Source: Planomicrobium okeanokoites | Lineage (GTDB): Bacteria > Bacillota > Bacilli > Bacillales_A > Planococcaceae | Direction: 5' to 3' | DNA: 64,000 bases | Assembly: GCF_003428875.1 (NCBI RefSeq) | Contig: NZ_QQRS01000001.1 | Coordinates: 310,001-374,000, forward strand | Shown: positions 55,704 to 63,766 of the stretch, one piece after another | Layout: the number at the start of each line of letters is the position of its first letter | Position numbering within the stretch: the stretch's first letter is position 1 | Notes under the pieces: generated by a model | What the model was told of the DNA's origin: nothing | The model's database searches: none | The model's input: only the letters and a program-made list of their open reading frames with translations | Translations under genes and position numbers: made by a program

Positions 55704-56144
55704 TTGAGTATGGATTTTAATTTCCTTATGAATGATATAGCAACACAAGCCCGCAAAGAATTGACAGACGGTGGCTATAAAGAACTGACAACACCTGAAG
55801 AAGTCAATGAGGCGCTGACTCAATCTGGTACTAGCCTTGTCATGATCAACTCGGTCTGCGGCTGTGCAGGCGGCATCGCTAGACCTGCAGCACTTCACGC
55901 GGTCCATTACGACAAACGCCCGGATAACCTTTACACGGTTTTTGCGGGGCAGGACAAAGAAGCGACTGCCCAGGCACGCGCAATCTTCGGCGACGACCAT
56001 TTGCCGTCATCTCCATCTTTTGCAATCGTCAAAGACGGGAAAATGGTGGATGAAATCGGACGCCATGAAATTGAAGGCCATGATCCAATGTCGGTTATCA
56101 CGCATATTCAGGCGTTGTTTGAAGAGCATTGCAACGAAATCTAA
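55704..56144 (+). CDS. brxB: Bacilliredoxin (BrxB/YqiW type)
   Basis: Thiol-disulfide protein that removes bacillithiol from S-bacillithiolated proteins. The thioredoxin-like fold has the signature [16 protein letters not shown] with the CGC active site near residue 52. 146 residues, family length. The TTG at 55704 is chosen as start after SD AGGAGTGA; ATG 55710 is an alternative. In B. subtilis yqiW lies in the same area, ahead of yqjA. Confidence 0.93.
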   Translation: MSMDFNFLMNDIATQARKELTDGGYKELTTPEEVNEALTQSGTSLVMINSVCGCAGGIARPAALHAVHYDKRPDNLYTVFAGQDKEATAQARAIFGDDHLPSSPSFAIVKDGKMVDEIGRHEIEGHDPMSVITHIQALFEEHCNEI

Positions 56145-56150
56145 AAAGAA

Positions 56151-56178
56151 AATGCCCCTCAAAAAGGGGCGTTTTTTT
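56151..56178 (+). terminator. Terminator of brxB
   Basis: AATGCCCCT/AGGGGCGTT with 5-base loop and T7. Confidence 0.9.
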
Positions 56179-56211
56179 ATGCCGGGATAAAAAGGGGTGA
56201 GGAATCTGAAA

Positions 56212-57189
56212 ATGAAACGATTGTCGATCGGCTACCGTACATTGAAAACTGCTGTCGGAGTCATTATCGCGATTTCACTGGCGCAATTGCTGCAGCTCGA
56301 ATTTTTTGTTTCTGCAGGCATTCTGACCATCCTTTGCATTCAGCCTACAAAGAAGCGTTCCATCCGTGCAGCTCTATCCAGATTCATCGCCAGCCTGATA
56401 GCAATCGGCTATGCCTCTATTTTTCTGGAAGGAATCGCTTATCATCCCGTTGTTGTCGGTTTAATGATTCTATTGTTCATACCGGTGCTTGTTAGCCTTC
56501 GGTTTGCAGATGGTTTCGTATCAAGTTCCGTCATCATTTTTCATATCTACAGCGCGGGTAATTTGACAGGCAGCCTGATTTTAAATGAAATTCTTCTTAT
56601 GGTAGTCGGTTTTGGTACAGCGTTATTGGTCAATATGTACATGCCAAGCATAGAGAAAAAACTCGACGATTACCGTTATCAGACAGAAGTGCTTTACGCG
56701 AAGATCCTGCATGAAATGGCTGGATACCTTAAAGACGGCAAGAGCGACTGGGATGGCAAAGAGCTGATGCAGACTGAAGAATTATTGAAAAAAGCAAAAG
56801 CTCTGGCATATCAGGATGTTGAGAACCACGTAACGCGGCTTGAAAATAAATATTACCGGTATTTTGATATGCGCCAGGATCAATTTGAAATCATCGAACG
56901 CATTCTGCCGAAAATATCCACATTGCCCGTCCTTGTTAAACATGCCCAATTGATCGCCGATTTTCTTAACGATCTGGCGGATCATGTCCATGCCGGCAAT
57001 ACCGCTTACCATTACCTTGATAAGCTGGAAGTTGTGAAGAAGGAATTTTCACTGCTTCCGCTGCCCGAGAGCCACGAAGAATTCCAGTCGATGGCCGCTT
57101 TATACCAGGTCATCGAAGAACTGGATGCCTATCTGGAAATCAAACAATCCTATAGAGGATTTACAAACAAGAAGACGGCCGAGGAGTAA
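56212..57189 (+). CDS. yqjA: Aromatic acid exporter-type membrane protein (YqjA-like)
   Basis: N-terminal membrane half with about four to six segments (residues 10-145), then a soluble helical C-terminal half rich in charged residues, the layout of the ArAE_1/DUF939 family. GYRTLKTAVGVIIAISLAQ at the start and IQPTKKRSIRAALSRFIAS are typical. Substrate is not known. ATG 56212 follows AAGGGGTGAGG; GTG 56197 is an alternative. 325 residues compares well with B. subtilis YqjA. Confidence 0.85.
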   Translation: MKRLSIGYRTLKTAVGVIIAISLAQLLQLEFFVSAGILTILCIQPTKKRSIRAALSRFIASLIAIGYASIFLEGIAYHPVVVGLMILLFIPVLVSLRFADGFVSSSVIIFHIYSAGNLTGSLILNEILLMVVGFGTALLVNMYMPSIEKKLDDYRYQTEVLYAKILHEMAGYLKDGKSDWDGKELMQTEELLKKAKALAYQDVENHVTRLENKYYRYFDMRQDQFEIIERILPKISTLPVLVKHAQLIADFLNDLADHVHAGNTAYHYLDKLEVVKKEFSLLPLPESHEEFQSMAALYQVIEELDAYLEIKQSYRGFTNKKTAEE

Positions 57190-57208
57190 TCTCCCCGGCC
57201 GTTTTTAG
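57176..57208 (+). terminator. Terminator overlapping the yqjA stop
   Basis: ACGGCCG/CGGCCGT stem extended by GAGGA/TCTCC, with the stop codon in the loop, then T5. Confidence 0.8.
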
Positions 57209-57232
57209 GCTGTCTAGGAATTGTTGATTTCT

Positions 57233-57545
57233 TCAATCATTGCGCTCTAGCCGGACGCGTTCCGCTGGGAGCTGCCTGAGCCTCCTCAGTCGCTGCGAAA
57301 ACCGATGCTCCTGTCTCTGCATCGCTGCGCTAGCTTCGAGACATGAAAAACCGTTGCAGCGCCAGCGCTTCGTCGCAAAGGTTCGACCGAATGCTGTTCG
57401 GTCAAACCTTCCCTGCGGGGTCTCAGGACTAGCTCTGAATCCAGCAGGAAAGACATTGGCCGAAGCTTGCGAGGACAAGTCTTTGCGACGAAGCAGTGCA
57501 GCGATGCAGGAGCACATCTTTGCCCTTCGCCGCCTGCCGCTTCAT
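57233..57545. repeat. Multi-branched structured element (family D)
   Basis: About 310 bases, GC-rich and non-coding, with several inverted repeats in nested order: 57307-57328 pairs with 57498-57513 (GCTCCTG...CATCGCTGC with GCAGCGATGCAGGAGC, one 6-base bulge); 57368-57380 pairs perfectly with 57481-57493 (CTTCGTCGCAAAG/CTTTGCGACGAAG); 57385-57391 with 57397-57403 (GACCGAA/TTCGGTC). The result is a long branched stem. Only one copy is in the window. It lies in the roughly 680-base gap between yqjA and prli42 beside family A copy 4. The 120-codon open frame across it looks accidental. Confidence 0.7.
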
Positions 57546-57635
57546 TTTGTTGTGGTGAAGAATCTGTTTGTTGGCTTCCTCACTTCTAATTGGATTGTAT
57601 AAGTTGCTACTTATTTATTGAAAGTATTGCTTAGA

Positions 57636-57796
57636 TATGGAGCAAAACAGCGAAGACTCCCAGGTGAGTAGAAACGGAGTTGGCTTTCCAACTCCGTTTC
57701 GCGCGAAGTGCTGAGATCCACTCGGGCGAAGTGGAACGAGCCCGAGTTAGCTCAGCGCAAGCCACCAGGAAAGCGGAGCTGTTTTGCGGAATATCG
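57636..57796 (+). repeat. Dispersed repeat family A, copy 4 (long form)
   Basis: From ATATGGAGCAAAACAGCGAA to GCTGTTTTGCGGAATATCG. Includes the extra hairpin GAAACGGAGTTGG/CCAACTCCGTTTC and the CTGAGATCCACTCGGGCGAA module. Longest of the four copies with copy 2. Confidence 0.9.
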
Positions 57797-57815
57797 TTTT
57801 CCTAGCCTGATTTCT

Positions 57816-57861
57816 GAACACAAAAACGGCCGAGGAATGATCCCCGGCCGTTTTTTGTGTT
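57816..57861. terminator. Bidirectional terminator beside prli42
   Basis: GAACACAAAAACGGCCG with CGGCCGTTTTTTGTGTTC, loop about 12 bases. Its inner CGGCCG stem resembles the yqjA terminator at 57176. Confidence 0.85.
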
Positions 57862-57870
57862 CAGGATTTA

Positions 57871-57966
57871 TTAAAGTACAAAGCTTAATCCCATCATTAA
57901 GCTGGAAAGAAGCATCAAGGCAACCATAGCGTAGACGATGACTTTGCGGAATGTTTGATTTCTCAT
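57871..57966 (-). CDS. prli42: Stressosome-associated membrane miniprotein Prli42
   Basis: A 31-residue protein: a basic start (MRNQTFRKV) and a single hydrophobic segment ending SSLMMGLSFVL. Size, R/K-rich head and the terminal leucine/phenylalanine pattern match Prli42, the miniprotein that tethers the Listeria stressosome to the membrane. Minus strand, ATG at 57966 with SD AAAGGAG 11 bases upstream, slightly long. The open frame extends upstream but that part is not typical. A SigB stressosome in this organism is not visible here. Confidence 0.8.
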   Translation of the reverse strand: MRNQTFRKVIVYAMVALMLLSSLMMGLSFVL

Positions 57967-58132
57967 TAATCGATAATCTCCTTTATGTGCATTTGAACTT
58001 GTAGGTAGAATAACATAATTCTCTGTAATTTTGAAGAGGCAAGCGCTATACGCCAAATATTCTTCAACAACTAGAGTTTTTCACTGCGAATCGGTACAAT
58101 AAGAAAGAAGCAAAAAGAAGGTGGGATAATCG

Positions 58133-58531
58133 ATGAAGAAAGTTGATCATATCGGCATCGCCGTGCGAAACCTGGATGACGTTCTTCCCTATTACACGGA
58201 AACGCTCGGCTGTCCATTATTGAAAATCGAGGAAGTCGAATCTGAACGCGTGCGTGTGGCATTTATCGATGCGGGCAACATCAAACTGGAATTGCTGGAA
58301 CCGATGGACGACAGCAGTGCGATTCATAAATTCCTTGAGAAAAAAGGCGAAGGCATCCACCACATCGCTTTCGGTGTCGAAAATATCGAACAGCGAATGG
58401 ATGAGTTGAAAGAAAAAGGCGTCCGTTTATTGAATGAACAGCCAAAACAAGGTGCAGGCGGAGCTTTAGTCGCTTTCATGCATCCTAAATCGTCAAACGG
58501 CGTGCTTTATGAATTGTGTCAGAAACAGTAG
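58133..58531 (+). CDS. mce: Methylmalonyl-CoA epimerase
   Basis: Interconverts (S)- and (R)-methylmalonyl-CoA, between the carboxylase and the mutase. Vicinal-oxygen-chelate fold with two beta-alpha-beta modules. Metal ligands: His in VDHIGIAV (residue 6), His in GEGIHHIAFGV, and Glu in NGVLYELCQ. 132 residues. ATG 58133 after GAAGGTGG. B. subtilis yqjC is its positional counterpart. A TACAAT about 35 bases upstream may be its -10. Confidence 0.94.
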   Translation: MKKVDHIGIAVRNLDDVLPYYTETLGCPLLKIEEVESERVRVAFIDAGNIKLELLEPMDDSSAIHKFLEKKGEGIHHIAFGVENIEQRMDELKEKGVRLLNEQPKQGAGGALVAFMHPKSSNGVLYELCQKQ

Positions 58532-58551
58532 ATAAGGGGTGTTAGTCTAGT

Positions 58552-60093
58552 ATGGATATCTATGAAAGAATTAATGAATTATACGACCGCAAACGCAAGA
58601 TTGAACTTGGGGGCGGAGAAGACAGAATTGACAAGCAGCATGAAAAAGGCAAATTGACTGCTCGTGAGCGCATCGATTTGCTGGTTGACGAAGGGTCTTT
58701 TGTGGAATTGAACCCATTTGTTGAACACCGCACAGTAGATTTCGATATGGCGGAAGGTCCAGGTGAAGGCGTTGTCACCGGATACGGTAAAGTCGACGGC
58801 CGGCCGATCTATCTGTTTTCACAGGATTTCACTGTTTTTGGCGGCGCATTGGGTGAAATGCATGCGATGAAAATAGCGAATGTCATGGATCTTGCCGCAA
58901 AAAATGGCGCACCGTTTATCGGCCTGAACGATTCAGGTGGTGCACGTATTCAGGAAGGTGTCCTGTCACTTGATGGTTATGGCAAGATTTTCTATCGCAA
59001 TTCCATCTATTCGGGGGTCATTCCACAGATTTCAGTAATTTTAGGGCCTTCTGCCGGCGGAGCGGTCTATTCGCCTGCCATAACTGATTTTGTGTTTATG
59101 GTCGATAAAACCAGCCAGATGTTCATTACCGGACCAAAGGTTATCGAAACTGTAACAGGCGAAAAGATTTCATCAGAGGATCTCGGAGGATCACGAGTAC
59201 ATACTGCCATCAGCGGCAACGCCCATTTCCGCTCCGATTCGGAAGAAGAAGTATTGAAAATGGTGCGCCGCTTGATTGCCTATTTGCCTCAAAATAATCA
59301 GGAATTGCCGCCACGTCTTGAAACAGGTGAAGATGACGATTACCGTCCGGATCTTGCTGACGTCGTTCCTTATGAAGCCATCCGTCCATATGACGTGCGC
59401 AAAGTAGTGGAACAAGTGGTTGATAAAGACAGCTTCATGGAAGTTCAGCCGGAATTTGCCCGTAATATTGTCATTGGTCTTGCGCGCATCAAAGGCGAAA
59501 CCGTCGGTCTTGTCTGCAACCAGCCGAAAGTCATGGCGGGTGGACTGGATATCGATTCTTCAGATAAAGCAGCGCGCTTTATCCGATTCTGTGATTCGTT
59601 CAATATTCCGTTGATCACTTTTGAAGATGTTACCGGGTTTTTCCCGGGCATCAAACAGGAACACGGCGGCATCATCCGTCACGGAGCGAAGATCCTGTAC
59701 GCTTATTCGGAAGCGACGGTGCCTAAAATGACTGTCATTTTACGTAAAGCATACGGCGGGGCATACGTGGCACTCAATTCAAAATCGATCGGTGCCGATC
59801 TGGTTTATTCATGGCCGAATGCTGAAATTGCGGTAATGGGGCCGCAAGGGGCTGCAAATATCATCTTTGCACGTGAAATTGCCGCTAGTGATGATCCGGA
59901 AGCGACGCGTGCCGCGAAGATTGAGGAATATCGTGTGAAATTCGCAAATCCATATGTAGCCGCTGCCCGCGGTATGGTGGATGATGTCATCGATCCGCGC
60001 GAGACGCGCATCAAGCTGATCCAGGCGCTGGAAATGATGCGCCATAAGAAAGACTCAAGACCGGCGAAAAAACATGGCAATATGCCGCTTTAA
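58552..60093 (+). CDS. pccB: Propionyl-CoA/methylmalonyl-CoA carboxylase carboxyltransferase subunit
   Basis: Beta (carboxyltransferase) subunit that moves CO2 from biotin to propionyl-CoA. Crotonase-like halves: KLTARERIDLLVDEGSFVELNPFVEHR, GGALGEMHAMKIANVMDLA, SGGARIQEGVLSLDGYGKIF and, in the second half, KAYGGAYVALNSKSIGADLVYSWPNAEIAVMGPQGAANII. 513 residues, full length. SD AAGGGGTG. No biotin-carrying subunit is next to it, so it may share AccB/AccC or use a partner elsewhere. Corresponds to B. subtilis yqjD. Confidence 0.95.
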   Translation: MDIYERINELYDRKRKIELGGGEDRIDKQHEKGKLTARERIDLLVDEGSFVELNPFVEHRTVDFDMAEGPGEGVVTGYGKVDGRPIYLFSQDFTVFGGALGEMHAMKIANVMDLAAKNGAPFIGLNDSGGARIQEGVLSLDGYGKIFYRNSIYSGVIPQISVILGPSAGGAVYSPAITDFVFMVDKTSQMFITGPKVIETVTGEKISSEDLGGSRVHTAISGNAHFRSDSEEEVLKMVRRLIAYLPQNNQELPPRLETGEDDDYRPDLADVVPYEAIRPYDVRKVVEQVVDKDSFMEVQPEFARNIVIGLARIKGETVGLVCNQPKVMAGGLDIDSSDKAARFIRFCDSFNIPLITFEDVTGFFPGIKQEHGGIIRHGAKILYAYSEATVPKMTVILRKAYGGAYVALNSKSIGADLVYSWPNAEIAVMGPQGAANIIFAREIAASDDPEATRAAKIEEYRVKFANPYVAAARGMVDDVIDPRETRIKLIQALEMMRHKKDSRPAKKHGNMPL

Positions 60094-60111
60094 GGAAAGG
60101 ATGAGGACCAG

Positions 60112-61230
60112 ATGCAAAAAGAAAGATTGTTGAATGAATTTCTGGAATTGGTTCAAATCGATTCTGAAACGAAAAATGAAGGCCATATTGCTGAAGTATT
60201 GAAAGTGAAACTGGAAGAAATGGGTTTCCATATTGCAGAAGATGATTCCTCGCTCCGCAATGGCCACGGAGCCAACAATCTTGTTGCGACACTTCGAGGG
60301 GCGGCATCGAATGTGCCTGCCATCTATTTCACCGTGCATATGGATACAGTAGTGCCGGGCAATGGCGTTAAACCGCAAATTCGCGACGGCTATGTCTATT
60401 CGGATGGCACAACCATTCTTGGCGCAGACGACAAAGCCGGTATTGCGGCGTTATTTGAAATGATACGTTCGATCCAGGAAGAACAGATCGAACACGGTGA
60501 TATCCAATTGGTCATAACAGCGGGTGAAGAAAGCGGTCTTGCAGGCGCCAAGGAATTCGATTCTTCCCTTCTGTTCGCAAAATTCGGCTACGCGGTCGAC
60601 AGCGACGGCAAAGTCGGGGGCATCGTTACATCGGCTCCGAACCAGGCAAAACTTTGGACGACCATATATGGTAAGACAGCTCATGCCGGTGTAGCGCCTG
60701 AAAAAGGCGTTTCAGCCATCAATATTGCAGCGAAAGCCATCTCTTCCATGAAGCTTGGCCGCATAGACGATGAAACAACTGCAAACATCGGCCGTTTTGA
60801 AGGCGGCAAAGCAACCAACATCGTTTGTGAAGAAGTGAATATCCTGTCGGAAGCCCGCTCAATCCGGGAAGATAAACTGGCTGCCCAAACTGCCCATATG
60901 GAAAGCGTCTTTGAGGATACTGCTGCAAGTTTCGGCTGTACAGCTAAAACTGAAGTGAAATTGATGTATCCTGGCTTCCATTTTGAAGAAGATGAACCTG
61001 TTGTTGAAATTGCGAAACGCGCTGCCGAAAAAATCGGCCGGCCATCCCCTGTTTTAACAAGCGGTGGCGGAAGTGACGCCAATATATTCAATGGTTTCGG
61101 GATTCCGACGGTCAATCTTTGTGTCGGATATGAAGAAATCCATACAAAAAATGAACGGATGCCGATTGAAGAGCTTGAAAAACTGGCAGAAATGCTGGTC
61201 GAAATCATCAAGGAAACTTCTCGGGTTTAA
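60112..61230 (+). CDS. yqjE: M20 family metallopeptidase (PepT-like, YqjE)
   Basis: Two-zinc peptidase related to peptidase T. Zinc ligands in TVHMDTVVPG (near residue 80), ILGADDKAGIAA (near 105), TAGEESGLAGAKEFD (catalytic Glu, near 140) and AVDSDGKVG; a dimerisation domain interrupts the catalytic domain. 372 residues. SD AAGGAAAGG. The natural substrate is unknown. B. subtilis yqjE follows yqjD in the same way. Confidence 0.93.
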   Translation: MQKERLLNEFLELVQIDSETKNEGHIAEVLKVKLEEMGFHIAEDDSSLRNGHGANNLVATLRGAASNVPAIYFTVHMDTVVPGNGVKPQIRDGYVYSDGTTILGADDKAGIAALFEMIRSIQEEQIEHGDIQLVITAGEESGLAGAKEFDSSLLFAKFGYAVDSDGKVGGIVTSAPNQAKLWTTIYGKTAHAGVAPEKGVSAINIAAKAISSMKLGRIDDETTANIGRFEGGKATNIVCEEVNILSEARSIREDKLAAQTAHMESVFEDTAASFGCTAKTEVKLMYPGFHFEEDEPVVEIAKRAAEKIGRPSPVLTSGGGSDANIFNGFGIPTVNLCVGYEEIHTKNERMPIEELEKLAEMLVEIIKETSRV

Positions 61231-61249
61231 TTATATCCGAATAGAAGGA

Positions 61250-61283
61250 AGAGAGAACAGGATGTATGTTCTCTCTTTTTTTG
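61250..61283 (+). terminator. Terminator of the mce-pccB-yqjE unit
   Basis: AGAGAGAAC/GTTCTCTCT with 9-base loop and T7. Confidence 0.88.
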
Positions 61284-61317
61284 TTAAAATAAAAGAAAAT
61301 CAATTGGAGCGATTGCA

Positions 61318-62553
61318 ATGGCTGGCCGAGTTATATTCCATATCGATATGAATAGTTTCTATGCCTCTGTTGAGCAGTCGCATGACCCCACATTAAAGGG
61401 GAAAGCCCTTGCCATTGCCGGTAATCCGAAGGAAAGGCGAGGCATCATCGTCACTTGTTCCTACGAAGCGAGAGCACATGGCATCTACACCACAATGCAG
61501 GTCCATGAAGCAAAAAGGAAATTTCCGGAATTGATTCTATTGCCTCCGAATTTTGAGCGTTATCGGGCTGCTTCAAAAGCGATGTTCGATATTCTTCGTT
61601 CGTATACACTTCAGGTTGAACCTGTCTCAATAGATGAAGCTTATCTGGATGTAACGGATCTGCTTGATGAACGCTCAGCGCCAGGGCTGGCGGAAGAACT
61701 GCAGATGCGTATCAAAGCTGAACTGGATCTGCCTTGTTCAATCGGCATTGCACCGAATAAATTCCTGGCAAAAACAGCTTCCGATATGAAAAAGCCGATG
61801 GGTGTCACGATTCTGCGCAAGAGGGATATCCAAAAAATGCTGTGGCCGCTGCCGGTGATTGAAATGCATGGAATCGGGGATAGTACGGCCGAAAAATTGA
61901 AGCGGCTGGGAATTTTGACAATAGGGGATCTGGCCACGGCCAATCCAGGACTTATTAAAGAGAAAATGGGGAAAAACGGCATCAGGCTGCAAGCTCGCGC
62001 TAATGGCATCGACAGCCGTGAAGTGGATCCCGATTCGATATATGACACGAAAAGTGTCGGCACTTCCACAACTTTGCCGATCGATGAAACCGATGAAGAA
62101 AACCTGAAAAAGATTTTTCGGCAATTAAGCGATAAAGTGGCCAGCCGGCTTGAAGCCAAAGAATTGGCAGGTCCGACTGTCAGTATACAGACACGCAGTT
62201 CCGATTGGCAAAACCGTACCCGGAGTCTGACTTTAAAGAATACTGTCTGGAAAGCGGATGATATCAACCGTAATGCCTGGAGTTTATTTACGAAGCATTG
62301 GAACGGGGAACCGCTCCGCCTGGTCGGCGTGACGGTATCGAATGTTGTGGACAAAGGTGAAATGACCGAACAATTATCGCTGTTCAATTTTCAGGAACAT
62401 GTAAAAGATGAACCGATTCTTGATCTGATGTCCAAGCTGGAAAAAAAATTCGGTAAATCTGTTTTATCAAAAGGCACTAAATCGAAAAAAAGCAATTACG
62501 ATTCCAAAACCAGTTTCAGCAAAGATTTTCTGGATGATCACGAAAGAAAGTAG
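61318..62553 (+). CDS. polYA: DNA polymerase IV (Y family)
   Basis: Error-prone translesion polymerase of the DinB type. Catalytic acidic residues in IFHIDMNSFYASVEQS (Asp near residue 9) and VEPVSIDEAYLDVTD (Asp-Glu near 105). The helix-hairpin-helix GIGDSTAEKLKRLGILTIGDLA and the little-finger domain follow. The C-terminal clamp-binding motif is probably QLSLFNF near residue 357. 411 residues. ATG 61318 has GGAG ten bases upstream. No LexA box is evident in front of it. Confidence 0.95.
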   Translation: MAGRVIFHIDMNSFYASVEQSHDPTLKGKALAIAGNPKERRGIIVTCSYEARAHGIYTTMQVHEAKRKFPELILLPPNFERYRAASKAMFDILRSYTLQVEPVSIDEAYLDVTDLLDERSAPGLAEELQMRIKAELDLPCSIGIAPNKFLAKTASDMKKPMGVTILRKRDIQKMLWPLPVIEMHGIGDSTAEKLKRLGILTIGDLATANPGLIKEKMGKNGIRLQARANGIDSREVDPDSIYDTKSVGTSTTLPIDETDEENLKKIFRQLSDKVASRLEAKELAGPTVSIQTRSSDWQNRTRSLTLKNTVWKADDINRNAWSLFTKHWNGEPLRLVGVTVSNVVDKGEMTEQLSLFNFQEHVKDEPILDLMSKLEKKFGKSVLSKGTKSKKSNYDSKTSFSKDFLDDHERK

Positions 62554-62560
62554 GAAATGT

Positions 62561-63505
62561 ATGCAATTATTATTTTTGGGGACAGGAGCGGGCATGCCAT
62601 CCAAACAACGCAATACTTCGGCTTTAGCGCTAAAACTCCTGGAGGAGAGGGGTGCTGTTTGGCTATTTGATTGCGGGGAGGCGACGCAGCACCAGATTCT
62701 CCACACAACATTAAAACCACGGAAGATCGAGAAGATCTTTATCACTCATCTTCATGGGGATCACATTTATGGTTTGCCGGGACTCCTGGGATCCCGGTCG
62801 TTCCAGGGCGGCGATGAACCGGTTGAAATCTACGGGCCGCCGGGGATAAAAGAGTTTGTAGAAAGTGTTCTGCGTATCAGCAGAACGCATCTCAATTATA
62901 CGATTCGTATTATTGAGGACTTGGAAGGGAACATTTTTGAAGACGAATCAATGAAGGTCACAACTGCAAAACTCGATCATGTCATCCCGTCCTATGGTTT
63001 CAGGATCGAACAAAAACCGCTGCCGCCGAGACTGCTGATTGACCAGGCGAAGGAAAAAGGGGTTCCAAAAGGGCCGCTGTTGGCAAAACTGAAAAGCGGG
63101 GAAGATGTTACTTTGGACGACGGTTCAATCATCAAAAGTGTCGATGTCACAGAACCAGGACAAAAGGGCTTCATAGTCACCATACTCGGTGATACCCGAT
63201 TTTGCCAAGCAGCGATTGAACTTGGCCGGAATGCGGATGTGCTCGTCCATGAAGGGACTTTTGATGCGACTACAGAAAAATTGGCAGGCGAGTATGGGCA
63301 CTCAACGATAAAGGAAGCGGCAGAAACTGCGAAACAAGCGGATGCCGCTACGCTGCTCGTCAATCATATGAGCTCCCGATTCCTGCCGGAAGACGAAAAG
63401 CAGCTGGTGAAAGAAATGCGCAATGTACATGAACAATCCTTTATTGCACATGATTTCGATGAGTTTGAATGGAAAATCCATGAGCGGCGGTTGAAAAAGC
63501 TATAA
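62561..63505 (+). CDS. rnz: Ribonuclease Z
   Basis: Endonuclease that trims tRNA precursors lacking an encoded CCA at the 3' end. Metallo-beta-lactamase domain with THLHGDHIYGLPGLLGSR (HxHxDH) near residue 65, ILGDTRFCQAAIE and LLVNHMSSRF supplying further ligands, plus the exosite with the GxP-type loop. ATG 62561 after AGGAA; an in-frame start at 62534 would overlap polYA more. 314 residues is typical. Corresponds to B. subtilis yqjK, with gndA and zwf missing from between. Confidence 0.96.
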   Translation: MQLLFLGTGAGMPSKQRNTSALALKLLEERGAVWLFDCGEATQHQILHTTLKPRKIEKIFITHLHGDHIYGLPGLLGSRSFQGGDEPVEIYGPPGIKEFVESVLRISRTHLNYTIRIIEDLEGNIFEDESMKVTTAKLDHVIPSYGFRIEQKPLPPRLLIDQAKEKGVPKGPLLAKLKSGEDVTLDDGSIIKSVDVTEPGQKGFIVTILGDTRFCQAAIELGRNADVLVHEGTFDATTEKLAGEYGHSTIKEAAETAKQADAATLLVNHMSSRFLPEDEKQLVKEMRNVHEQSFIAHDFDEFEWKIHERRLKKL

Positions 63506-63517
63506 GCGACGGATGCG

Positions 63518-63549
63518 GAAGTCTTGTAAAAAACAAGGCTTCTTTTTTT
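63518..63549 (+). terminator. Terminator of rnz
   Basis: GAAGTCTTGT/ACAAGGCTTC with one G-U pair and T7. The next 130 bases (63550-63680) are AT-rich with no gene. Confidence 0.88.
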
Positions 63550-63682
63550 ATGGAAAAGAGATTACTATGCGAATAAAGCAAAATATATAATGAGCTAAAG
63601 AGATTTGTAGGAATTATTCCCAGTTCAAATAAAAAAAAATTCATTATTATGGATATTTCGATTTATTTTCAGCTAAATAATA

Positions 63683-63709
63683 GAACAAACGTTCTGTTTG
63701 TGATAAAAT
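63683..63709 (+). promoter_or_regulatory. LexA/DinR-type SOS box overlapping the toxin promoter
   Basis: GAACAAACGTTC (63683-63694) is the core of the Bacillus DinR consensus CGAACRNRYGTTYC, with 12 of 14 positions matching. An extended -10 TGATAAAAT (63701-63709) lies seven bases downstream, and the box covers the -35 region and upstream spacer, so bound LexA would block it. Transcription would start near 63716. Confidence 0.65.
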
Positions 63710-63738
63710 GAAGTTACAGCTGTATGAGGGCGGTTTGG

Positions 63739-63762
63739 CCATTCCCCAAGGAAAGGGGGTGG
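63739..63762 (+). promoter_or_regulatory. SD-sequestering hairpin of the toxin mRNA
   Basis: CCATTCCCC (63739-63747), loop AAGGAAA, GGGGGTGG (63755-63762). The stem includes most of the SD GAAAGGGGGTGGTG, which is otherwise unusually strong. This is the expected layout for a type I toxin whose translation must be restrained. Confidence 0.65.
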
Positions 63763-63766
63763 TGAT

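Noticed and set aside
57240-57602. 120-codon open frame in the gap after yqjA
   Set aside because: Composition is Arg/Cys/Ser-rich, no SD, and the DNA is an array of inverted repeats typical of non-coding structure.
9848-57796. CRISPR array
   Set aside because: The repeats are dispersed, long, structurally variable and lack uniform spacers; no cas genes are present.
61250-61276. GAGAAC...GTTCTC palindrome before the DNA polymerase IV gene, resembling an SOS box
   Set aside because: The half-sites are separated by nine bases instead of four, and the structure is fully explained as the terminator of the preceding gene.
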